This document shows, piece by piece, positions 1 to 7,227 of a DNA stretch of 64,000 nucleotides. Numbering within the stretch: the first letter of the stretch is position 1; each line of letters begins with the position of its first letter. The position numbers were made by a program, and so were the translations under genes. Source of the DNA: Polyangiaceae bacterium (lineage in GTDB: Bacteria; Myxococcota_A; Polyangia; Polyangiales; Polyangiaceae). The notes beneath the pieces were generated by a model. That model saw only the letters and a list, made by a program, of their open reading frames with translations, was not told the DNA's origin and ran no database searches. The DNA is taken from positions 1-64,000 of the forward strand of contig JAICUB010000040.1 of the NCBI GenBank assembly GCA_025936045.1, read 5' to 3'.

Positions 1-21
1 ATGACGCGCTGACGAACGCGG

Positions 22-684
22 CTACTTCTTCGTCTTGCCCTTTGCCTTGACGCCGCCCTTCGGACGTTGGTCGGGAACGAGATCCATGTTCGACCAGTAG
101 AACTCGTTCTCGGTACCGGCTTCGTTCGCGAAACCGACGCCCTTCGCCTCCGCTTCGATCGCGGCGGTGCCTTCGGGCACGTGGTCCTTCTTCACACACG
201 AGAAGAAGACGAAGATCTTTTCTTCGGGCTTCACGGCGCCAGCGAAGATATTGCCGGAGCAGATCTGCATCGGACGCGGCTTGCCGCCGTACGTGACCTG
301 GAGTTGCTTGCCGGCCTTGTCGTAGAAGTAGACGGCCACGGAACCGTAGAGGATCGACTTCTTGGTTTTGTTGGTCACGGAGAACTTCGGACCTTCGTCC
401 GTCGTCTTGCCCGTCCACTTCACTTCCATCATGCGCGAGTCGCCGCTGCCTTTGCACGGCTCCGCGGAGGTGCCGATTCCGCTCGAGCCCGCCGGACAAT
501 CCTCGCGCGGCTTCGGCGGAGGGGGAGGCGTGGGCATCGGTGCTGGAATCGATGCGGTGGCCGCAACGCTCGCGCTCGGCTTGGGCTCGGCGGCTTGTTC
601 TTTCTTCGCCTCCTGCTGGCAGCCGGAGAAGAGTGCGAGGAACGACAGCGTCAGCGGGAGCATGGAGGACCGGATGAATGCCAT
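22..684 (-). CDS. Putative lipoprotein of unknown function
   Basis: A 220-residue protein with an N-terminal hydrophobic signal ending in a lipobox-like F-S-G-C (Cys22), so it is probably exported and lipid-anchored. A Pro/Ala/Lys-rich low-complexity linker follows (residues about 25-60). The C-terminal domain (about 85-205) contains a V-x-W-x-G beta-rich start, two cysteines in its middle and a Lys-rich end (G-K-T-K-K). I recognise no family for this domain. The gene stands alone and is divergent from the peptidase gene at 859. The ATG start is chosen because the signal peptide begins there. Confidence 0.75.
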   Translation of the reverse strand: MAFIRSSMLPLTLSFLALFSGCQQEAKKEQAAEPKPSASVAATASIPAPMPTPPPPPKPREDCPAGSSGIGTSAEPCKGSGDSRMMEVKWTGKTTDEGPKFSVTNKTKKSILYGSVAVYFYDKAGKQLQVTYGGKPRPMQICSGNIFAGAVKPEEKIFVFFSCVKKDHVPEGTAAIEAEAKGVGFANEAGTENEFYWSNMDLVPDQRPKGGVKAKGKTKK

Positions 685-858
685 GGCCCGGCATCCTGCT
701 CGAACCGCGCGGATTTCTCACCCACTGCCGTCGATGTCGAAAGTTTTTCGTCTTGCTGTCAGCCTCACACATCGAGGCAGTTTCGCGCGGCCCCGCGACC
801 GCGAATGGGCGTCGTTTTTTGCCCCGCGCGCGAACCATGACATGCTTGGGCGCGTTCG

Positions 859-1704
859 TTGTCGTGGCTTCTCGTCAACCAATCGCTGGCGGATTTGATG
901 GGCCGGCCGGCGTTGTCTTCCGAGCGGTCGAGCCAAATCCTGCTCGGTGAAGCGGCGAGGCTACTCGGCCGCCGCGACGAATGGACGGAGCTCCGTCTGG
1001 AGCGCGACGGGTACGTCGGCTGGGCACGGACCGCCGCGCTCCTCGAATGTGGAGAAGAACGCCTTCGCGAGTACGCGTCCGCTTCGCAAACGGTGGTGAC
1101 GGGCGAGATTGCACAGGCCTTCCTCGAGCCCGAACGCAGCGCGCACGCCGGCAAGCTTCCGTGGGGGATCCGCCTGCCTTGCGTCGAACGACGAGACGAC
1201 GTCGTCGCGCTCGAGCTGCCGGACGGACGCCGGTGGTGGGTGGCGGCAGCAGAGACGCAGCCGGCGTCCGAGCTTCCTCGCCCCGATCGCGACGGCATCG
1301 CCGCGGCGCTCCGCTCGATGCGAAGGCACATCGGGGTTCCGTACCTGTGGGGCGGTTGCAGCCCGTTCGGCTACGATTGCTCGGGGTTGACGCAGGCGTT
1401 CTGGGGCTTGCTCGGCGTGCGCATCCCGCGTGACGCCGATCAGCAATTCCAAGCGGGCGAGCCGGTCGAAGGTCCGCCGCTGCCCGGTGACCTCCTATTT
1501 TTCAGTCTGAGCGCGAGCGGCGGCGAACGACCCCGTCACGCGGACGTGCGTCACGTGGGGATCGCTCTCGGCGACAACGCCATGCTGCACGCGAGCGGAA
1601 ACGCTCGTGCCGTCGCCATCGACGAGCTCGGCACGGGGCGGAGTGCCTACGGCGACTGGCTACACGACAATCTGGCCGGGGTGCGCAGGTACGCATGCGG
1701 CTGA
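859..1704 (+). CDS. NlpC/P60 cysteine peptidase with SH3-like N-terminus (YkfC/DPP VI type)
   Basis: Predicted gamma-D-glutamyl-L-diamino-acid endopeptidase. The family releases L-Ala-D-Glu from murein peptides. An SH3-like region is seen at residues about 7-62 (LADL..., GYVGW at 51-55) with probably a second at 75-130. The NlpC/P60 domain covers about 150-278 with PYLWGG, catalytic Cys174 in DCSG, His232 in RHVGI and His244 in LHASG. There is no signal peptide, so it is probably cytoplasmic and acts in recycling. The start is TTG at 859. An ATG at 898 is possible, but the SH3-like homology (V-N-x-x-L-A-D-L) extends upstream of it. The 3' end overlaps the epimerase gene by 10 nt, and that pairing matches the YkfB/YkfC recycling pair of Bacillus. 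Confidence 0.88.
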   Translation: MSWLLVNQSLADLMGRPALSSERSSQILLGEAARLLGRRDEWTELRLERDGYVGWARTAALLECGEERLREYASASQTVVTGEIAQAFLEPERSAHAGKLPWGIRLPCVERRDDVVALELPDGRRWWVAAAETQPASELPRPDRDGIAAALRSMRRHIGVPYLWGGCSPFGYDCSGLTQAFWGLLGVRIPRDADQQFQAGEPVEGPPLPGDLLFFSLSASGGERPRHADVRHVGIALGDNAMLHASGNARAVAIDELGTGRSAYGDWLHDNLAGVRRYACG

Positions 1705-2693
1705 GCTTCGAGCCGGTGACGCTCAATCTGCGCCGCCCGTTCAACATCGCTCACGGCGTGAGCCTCACCCGCCGAAACGTGCTGGTGCGCATCGACGCCG
1801 GTATCGGTGAGGCGGCCGCGGTCGCGTACCACGGGGAGACCGCCGAAGGCATCAGCTCGTACTTGTCGCGGCTCGACCTCGGCGCGTTCGACGACCCGTG
1901 CCTGATCGACGACGTGCTCGGTTCGTTGCCGCCCGGTTCGGCGGCGGCGCGCGCGGCGGTCGACATCGCGCTCCACGATCTTTGGGGGCAGCGCCTGCAG
2001 CAGCCGCTTTACCGGCTTTTCGGTTTGAACCCGAGCCGGATCCCGCCGACTTCCTTGACCATCGCCCTCGATACGCCGGAAGCGATGGCGCAAGCCGTGG
2101 CGAGTGCCCGCGAATCGAGCTTGAAGATCAAACTCGGTGCCGGTGACGACGAAGCGCGTATCCGCGGGATTCGAGCCGCAACGCGCGCGACGCTGCGGGC
2201 GGACGCCAACGGCGGCTGGACGCGACAGCAGGCCGCGAAGCTGCTCCCCGTGCTCGCCGAGCACGACTTCGAGCTCGTCGAGCAGCCGCTCGCGGCAGGA
2301 GACGAGGACGGGCTCGCTGCTCTCATGCGCATGCGGCCGCGGCCGCTCCTCTTCGCCGACGAGAGCATCCGTTCGAGCGCCGACATTCTCGCGCATCGGG
2401 GCCTGGTCGACGGCGTCGTCGTGAAGCTCGCGAAGTGCGGCGGGATCCGCGAGGCGCTGCGGCAGATCGCCGTGGCTCACGGCGCCGGCCTGCGCGTGAT
2501 GCTGGGCTGCATGGTCGAGACGTCGGTGGCCGTCACGGCGGCCGCCCACCTCGCGCCGCTCGTTCAGCACGTCGATCTGGACGGGCCGCTGCTCATCAGC
2601 AACGACCCGCTCTCTGGCGTACGCTACGACGACGGCCGCCTCACTCTGCCGGACGGCCCGGGGCTCGGTCTGCGCCCCAAGGACTCGGAATAG
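1695..2693 (+). CDS. ykfB: Dipeptide epimerase, L-Ala-D/L-Glu epimerase type (enolase superfamily)
   Basis: Likely interconverts L-Ala-D-Glu and L-Ala-L-Glu, so that murein-derived dipeptide can be hydrolysed to ordinary amino acids. The 332-residue enolase-superfamily protein has its active-site set intact: K-x-K (Lys144/Lys146 in LKIKLG), metal ligands Asp170 (RADANGG), Glu196 (VEQPL) and Asp222-Glu223 (ADES), and the second general base around Lys244/Lys247 (VKLAKCGG). The ATG start lies inside the end of the peptidase gene. The next gene begins 2 nt after this stop. Muconate-lactonizing-type relatives act on other substrates, but the neighbouring peptidase supports the murein dipeptide. 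Confidence 0.88.
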   Translation: MRLSFEPVTLNLRRPFNIAHGVSLTRRNVLVRIDAGIGEAAAVAYHGETAEGISSYLSRLDLGAFDDPCLIDDVLGSLPPGSAAARAAVDIALHDLWGQRLQQPLYRLFGLNPSRIPPTSLTIALDTPEAMAQAVASARESSLKIKLGAGDDEARIRGIRAATRATLRADANGGWTRQQAAKLLPVLAEHDFELVEQPLAAGDEDGLAALMRMRPRPLLFADESIRSSADILAHRGLVDGVVVKLAKCGGIREALRQIAVAHGAGLRVMLGCMVETSVAVTAAAHLAPLVQHVDLDGPLLISNDPLSGVRYDDGRLTLPDGPGLGLRPKDSE

Positions 2694-2695
2694 CA

Positions 2696-4039
2696 ATGGA
2701 CTCGGCGTACGCGACTTTCGAATTCAGCGATTGGGAGCTCGACGGCCGAGTGCTGCGTCTCCGCTACCGGTTCACGGGCGGCGCCGAGCCCGAGCTCGCG
2801 TTCGAGGAAGTGCTGGAGTTGCCGGCGACGCTGGACGTCCCCGACGCGACGGCCCCGGCGCTGCGGGCCGCCGCGGACATCGCGCACTTCACGTTCGGCG
2901 TCTCGTATTACAAGGCGTTCTGTCCGCGGAACGTCGCCGCGCAGCCGGTACCCGCGGCGGCGGCCGCCTTTTGGGACACGCTCTATTCCGAGGGGATGGG
3001 CGAATTCTACTTCCGAAACGGGCTCGATCCGCGGGGAAGAGTTCGCTTCCCGCGCGGCGACGTCGCGGTCGCGCGAGCAGCGCACCGGGCGCCGGCGCGC
3101 GAGCGGGCGCTCGTGCTCGTCGGTGGCGGGAAGGACTCCGTCGTCGCGCGCGAAGTGCTGCGGCACGCGGACGTCGAGTGCGACGCCTTTTCGCTCGGCA
3201 CCGCCCCGTGGATCGAGCGTTCCGCGGCGGCGATGGGCGTCCGCCACCACGTCATGAAGCGCACGCTCGATCGCCGTCTGTTCGAGCTGAACGCGCGCGG
3301 CGCGCTCAACGGTCACGTGCCGATTTCGGCGTGCATCGCGGCGGCCGCGGCGCTCGTCGCCGTGGCGAGCGGTTACAGCGCCGTGGTGGCCGCGAACGAG
3401 CGCAGCGCGGACGAGGGCAACACGTCTTACAACGGTGTCGAGATCAACCACCAATGGAGCAAGAGCTTTCGCTTCGAGCAGTCGTTTCGCGCCCTGTGCG
3501 AGGAGCTGATCGAGTCGCCGCCCACCTATCTGAGCATTCTGAGGCCGCTCAGCGAGCTCGCGATCGCGCGCCTGTTCACCTCCTATCCGCAGTATCAGAC
3601 GGCCATTTCGTCCTGTAACAAGAACTTCCGCATTCACGAGCCGGTCCCCCGCAGCAGGTGGTGCGGCCAATGTCCGAAGTGCGTCTTCGTCTACCTGATC
3701 GTCGCGCCGCACGCCGGCAGCGACCTGCTTTCGCGCGTGTTCGGGGCGGACTTTCTCGCCGACCCCGAGAATTTCGCGACGTTGGCCGATCTCGTGGGGG
3801 TAGGGGGCATGAAGCCCTTCGAGTGTGTCGGGACGCCGCTCGAATGCCGCGCGGCCCTCGGGCGTCTGTACGCGACCGGACGCTTGGCGCCGAGCACCGC
3901 TGCCTGGTACCAAAACAACGTCGCGGCGGATCCGGCGGAGGTCGCCGCTGATTGGTCGCGAGCGATGCAAGTCGCGGACTCGTATCCGCTCCCCACGCCC
4001 TGGCAGGCGAGGTTCGATGCGTATCTCCGAGCTCATTGA
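2696..4039 (+). CDS. murL: MurL-like UDP-N-acetylmuramoyl-L-alanyl-L-glutamate epimerase
   Basis: A 447-residue protein resembling MurL, described in Xanthomonas oryzae, which converts UDP-MurNAc-L-Ala-L-Glu to the D-Glu form after MurD2 has added L-Glu. Visible features are a PP-loop-like nucleotide motif GGGKDS at residues 143-148, a conserved A-N-E-R-S-A-D-E-G-N stretch at about 233-242, and a cysteine cluster C307 plus C323-x-x-C326-x-x-C329 (CGQCPKC), a likely metal site. The ATG at 2696 is preferred over upstream in-frame starts because it falls just after the epimerase stop and upstream sequence only shadows that gene. It overlaps the ligase gene by 23 nt. The family call rests on motifs plus the adjacent MurD-like ligase. 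Confidence 0.78.
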   Translation: MDSAYATFEFSDWELDGRVLRLRYRFTGGAEPELAFEEVLELPATLDVPDATAPALRAAADIAHFTFGVSYYKAFCPRNVAAQPVPAAAAAFWDTLYSEGMGEFYFRNGLDPRGRVRFPRGDVAVARAAHRAPARERALVLVGGGKDSVVAREVLRHADVECDAFSLGTAPWIERSAAAMGVRHHVMKRTLDRRLFELNARGALNGHVPISACIAAAAALVAVASGYSAVVAANERSADEGNTSYNGVEINHQWSKSFRFEQSFRALCEELIESPPTYLSILRPLSELAIARLFTSYPQYQTAISSCNKNFRIHEPVPRSRWCGQCPKCVFVYLIVAPHAGSDLLSRVFGADFLADPENFATLADLVGVGGMKPFECVGTPLECRAALGRLYATGRLAPSTAAWYQNNVAADPAEVAADWSRAMQVADSYPLPTPWQARFDAYLRAH

Positions 4040-5390
4040 CCGTCGCGTGGCTCTGCTCGGGCTCGGACTCGAAGGACGCTCCACGCTCGCAGCGCTGCGG
4101 CGCGCCGGTCACGACCGGGAGGTCGTCGTCCTCCTGGACAAGCCGCCTCCCGCCGGCGAACCGCTGCCGGACGGCGCTCGTTTCGCCGAAAATCCCGAGC
4201 AGGAGCTCGCACGCGCCGACATCCTCGTGCGCTCACCGGGCTTTGCGCCCGCGCACCCGCTGCGGCGCCTCGCTGACGCGGCGAAAATCCGCCAAACCAC
4301 GGCGACGAACCTGTTCTTGACGGAGCTCCGCGCAAGGGGCCTTGCGAGCATCGGAGTGACGGGCAGCAAGGGTAAGAGCACGACCAGCACCGTGATCTTT
4401 CGAGCTCTCTCCCAGGCGGGCATTCCGTCGTCGCTCGTCGGCAACATCGGCGCGCCCGCGCTCGACGTCCTCGAGGACGTGATCGCTCGGCGCGCGCTGC
4501 CCGTCCTCGAGCTTTCGAGTTATCAATGTGCCGACTTGCGCACGGCTCCTTCGATTGCCTTGCTGCTCGAGTTGTTCCCCGAGCACATGGACTGGCACGG
4601 TGGCGTCGACGCCTATTACCTCGCGAAGATGGAGCTCGCTTTGCGGCAGCGGCCGGAGGATCGCTGCTTTTACCTCGCGGCGAATCGAGACTACGTCGCG
4701 CGCTTCGAGCTCCCCGGCGCCGCGGAGCTCGTCGGTAGCGAAGACGGCGTCCATTTTCGCGACGGCTGGTTTTGGAAGGGCGCTGAGCGCCTCTTTTCGG
4801 AACGGTGCGTCAGCATCCCGGGCGCGCACAACAAGCTGAATATTTGCGGCGCGATCGCGGTCGTCGAGGCGGCCGGTGCGCCCGCGTCGAGCGTGGAGTC
4901 CGCGCTCGAGGGCTTTGCGGGCCTTCCGTATCGACTTCAGGACGAGGGGCTGCACCGTGGAATTCGCTGGGTGAACGACTCGATCTCGACGGCGCCCGAA
5001 GCAGCGGCGGCCGCCCTGCGTGCGTTCCCCGCCGCGCGCACGCTGATCTTCGGTGGGCTCGACCGCGGCTACGAGCTCGGCAGCCTGTGCGCGGCGCTCC
5101 GTGAAAGCGCCGTCGAGTGCGTGATAGCGCTCCCCACCACCGGGCACCGTCTGGCGCGCGAGCTCGCCGCAGCCGGCGCCGCCACTCGAGTCGTCGAAGT
5201 CGCGAGCTTGGCCGACGCCGTCGCGGCGGCGAGCGAAGCAGCACCGCCCGGCAGCGTTTGCTTGTTCTCTCCGGGCGCGCCGAGCTACGGCTTTTTCCGG
5301 AATTTCGAGGACCGAGGGCGTCAGTTCACGACGCTCGTCGCCGCGCTCGAGAGCGCCGAAGTCGCGCCGCCGAGCGCCAGCGCGCGATAG
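4017..5390 (+). CDS. murD2: MurD2-like UDP-N-acetylmuramoyl-L-alanine-glutamate ligase
   Basis: A Mur ligase of 457 residues. It has an N-terminal Rossmann-like domain (V-A-L-L-G-L-G-L-E-G at 11-20), ATP loop G-S-K-G-K-S-T at 116-122, central H-M-D-W-H motif, and C-terminal ligand loop N-D-S-I-S-T at 320-325. Canonical MurD enzymes have D-N-S-K-A-T-N at that loop. The S-I-S-T variant and the fused order with murL point to the MurD2 class, which adds L-Glu rather than D-Glu. The ATG at 4017 lies within the murL end, so translation is probably coupled. The last 70 nt overlap the convergent aminotransferase gene. An ordinary MurD with relaxed motif is the alternative. Confidence 0.78.
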   Translation: MRISELIDRRVALLGLGLEGRSTLAALRRAGHDREVVVLLDKPPPAGEPLPDGARFAENPEQELARADILVRSPGFAPAHPLRRLADAAKIRQTTATNLFLTELRARGLASIGVTGSKGKSTTSTVIFRALSQAGIPSSLVGNIGAPALDVLEDVIARRALPVLELSSYQCADLRTAPSIALLLELFPEHMDWHGGVDAYYLAKMELALRQRPEDRCFYLAANRDYVARFELPGAAELVGSEDGVHFRDGWFWKGAERLFSERCVSIPGAHNKLNICGAIAVVEAAGAPASSVESALEGFAGLPYRLQDEGLHRGIRWVNDSISTAPEAAAAALRAFPAARTLIFGGLDRGYELGSLCAALRESAVECVIALPTTGHRLARELAAAGAATRVVEVASLADAVAAASEAAPPGSVCLFSPGAPSYGFFRNFEDRGRQFTTLVAALESAEVAPPSASAR

Positions 5391-6217
5391 CCGGCGAGCA
5401 GCCGGCGCGTGAAGTCGCCGGGCCGGCCGCCGCCGATCGCGTCCCCGTCGACGCGCACGATCGGCACGACCTCGCGAATGCTCGCCGTGATGAACGCTTC
5501 GTCCGCGGCGCGGAGCTCTCGAGGCGTGAAGGTCCTGAGTTCGAGCGGCACCCCCCAGCTGCGGGCGAGCTCGAGCACCTTCCGGCGCGTGATGCCCGCG
5601 AGAATGCCGCTCTCCTCGGGCGGTGTCACGAGCGTGCCCTTCGAGCACAAAAACACGTTCGAGGAGCTGCCCTCGAAAATCCCGCCCGAGCGATCGACGA
5701 GCAGCGCTTCCGCCGCGCCGGCACGCCGCGCGGCGGCAAGCGCGAGGATCGACTTGAGATAGTTCCCGACCTTGGCGCCGGGAGCGATGGCATTGCCCAC
5801 GAGCTCGCTCCGTTCAGTCACCACCGCGACGCCGAGCTCGTACGTCTCCGCGGGGAGCGGGACGAGCGGTGCGAGCAAAAGCACGCGTCGCGGACGGTTC
5901 GGAACGGCGGCAACGCGCGGCTCGTCGGCCCCTCGCGTCAGCATGAGCCGCAGGTAGGCCTCCGGATACGCCGCCTGTTCGAGCGCCGCCACCACCTCCG
6001 AGCGCAGCACGTCGAGGCCGACCGGGAGCTCGATGGACACGAGGCGAGCGCTCCGTTCGAGCCGCTCGAGCCGCTCGTCGAGCGCGAAGGGTACGCGCCC
6101 GTAGGTGCGCAGCACCTCGAACACGGAATCACCGTGCAGAAACCCGCGGTCGAAAACACTCACGCGCGCCGCGTCCGGAGCAATCCGTTGCCCGTCGATC
6201 CAGACGCACGCTCGCAT
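5321..6217 (-). CDS. Class IV PLP-dependent aminotransferase (branched-chain / D-amino-acid type)
   Basis: A 298-residue fold-type IV PLP enzyme. The N-terminus (I-D-G, then V-F-D-R-G-F-L-H-G-D-S-V-F-E at about 21-34) is typical of IlvE/Dat/PabC enzymes. The probable PLP lysine is Lys149 in A-K-V-G-N-Y, which aligns with the IlvE A-K-A-G-G-N-Y site. I-F-E-G-S-S-S-N-V-F holds Glu182, and G-I-T-R is also present. Substrate cannot be fixed by eye: branched-chain amino acids, D-Ala/D-Glu or aminodeoxychorismate are all possible. Its neighbourhood with a murein D-Glu module makes a D-amino-acid role worth testing. ATG at 6217 is chosen. Upstream in-frame sequence lacks family residues. Confidence 0.82.
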   Translation of the reverse strand: MRACVWIDGQRIAPDAARVSVFDRGFLHGDSVFEVLRTYGRVPFALDERLERLERSARLVSIELPVGLDVLRSEVVAALEQAAYPEAYLRLMLTRGADEPRVAAVPNRPRRVLLLAPLVPLPAETYELGVAVVTERSELVGNAIAPGAKVGNYLKSILALAAARRAGAAEALLVDRSGGIFEGSSSNVFLCSKGTLVTPPEESGILAGITRRKVLELARSWGVPLELRTFTPRELRAADEAFITASIREVVPIVRVDGDAIGGGRPGDFTRRLLAGYRALALGGATSALSSAATSVVN

Positions 6218-6352
6218 TGCCGACAAGGGTAGGTGGTCTTGGGTTTTGGAGCACGCCACCGCTCGGCCCAGATGGAACGACGCTTCGCGGTGACTGACCC
6301 ACGGGCTCCCCGTCCGGCTCGGGGGCAGCTCCAAACGCCGTCATTCGCGGGC

Positions 6353-7021
6353 TCAGGCCTTGAGCTCTCCGTCCCGCAGCCAGCTCGCGGCTCGAATCAC
6401 GAGCTCGGCGGCGGTCCCGACTCCGAGCTTCGCCTTGATGCGGCTGCGGTGGGTTTCGATGGTTTTCTGGCTGATGCCGAGCCGTTCGGCCATGTCGATG
6501 GCGCGCATGCCCATGCCGACGAGCCGGAAGATTTCGAGCTCGCGATCGGTGAGCCGATCAATCGGGTAGCGCGCGCCCTCACCGGGCTTGGCGAGCGTCG
6601 TGAGCAGCCGATCGGAGACGGAGGCGCTCACGTACACCTTACCCGAGAGCACGCGCTCGAGCGCCACGAGCAAGCGGTCGGTGGCTTCGCGCTTCATCAC
6701 GTAGCCGTTCGCCCCGACGCGCAGCGCGCGCTCGGCGTACGTCATCTCGTCGAGCATCGAGAGCACGAGGATGGCGACATTTTGCTCTTCCCGCCGCGCG
6801 CGCACGATGAACTCGAGCCCCGAGTCCTTGCCGAGCGAAATGTCGACGATGGCGGCGTCGGGGCGGGTGCTTCGGAGCGCGGCGAGTCCCTCTTCGACCG
6901 TCGCCGCCTCGCCGCAGACGGTGTACTCGATGCTCTGCTCCAACAACGCGCGCAACCCCTGTCGGACGATGGGGTGGTCGTCGATGAGCAGAATGCGCCG
7001 TACCGTCTTCAGCGTCGCCAT
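6353..7021 (-). CDS. NarL/FixJ-family response regulator (REC-LuxR HTH)
   Basis: A 222-residue two-domain regulator. The receiver at residues 8-125 has acidic pocket Asp14-Asp15, phospho-acceptor Asp60 (A-I-V-D-I-S) and the conserved lysine region V-M-K-R. The LuxR-type helix-turn-helix at about 155-215 contains L-T-D-R-E-L-E-I-F-R-L-V and I-S-Q-K-T-I-E-T-H. It should bind DNA as a phosphorylation-dependent dimer. No histidine kinase is adjacent. The upstream same-strand neighbour is a Cache-domain Ser/Thr kinase 206 bp away, so cross-phosphorylation is possible but unproven. The ATG start gives a normal short leader before the receiver. Confidence 0.92.
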   Translation of the reverse strand: MATLKTVRRILLIDDHPIVRQGLRALLEQSIEYTVCGEAATVEEGLAALRSTRPDAAIVDISLGKDSGLEFIVRARREEQNVAILVLSMLDEMTYAERALRVGANGYVMKREATDRLLVALERVLSGKVYVSASVSDRLLTTLAKPGEGARYPIDRLTDRELEIFRLVGMGMRAIDMAERLGISQKTIETHRSRIKAKLGVGTAAELVIRAASWLRDGELKA

Positions 7022-7227
7022 TGGCTATGAGCCCCGCAGAGTGCGAAAGTGGTGCCAGGCCCCTTCGTTTCGCCAAGACTGCCAGGGCGACCAAAAATGT
7101 CGAGCGTTTCCGCGTCGGTCCGCGCCGCGCGGCGAAAGTCGGCCGTCCCGCGCGTGTCCGGCTCCCTGGACGTGATTCCAGGAATACGGACGAGCCCGGT
7201 CGGGGTCGCCCGGCTACGCGCGAAGGC

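Noticed and set aside
2435..2695. Longer N-terminus for the murL-like gene
   Set aside because: This stretch is a frame-shifted reading of the epimerase gene. Real homology starts at the ATG at 2696, just after that gene's stop.
1647..2696. Long minus-strand frame opposite the dipeptide epimerase, and similar shadows at 2624-4084, 4233-5648 and 8167-9111
   Set aside because: All are Arg/Glu/His-rich antisense shadows typical of high GC DNA, without family motifs, opposite genes with intact active sites.
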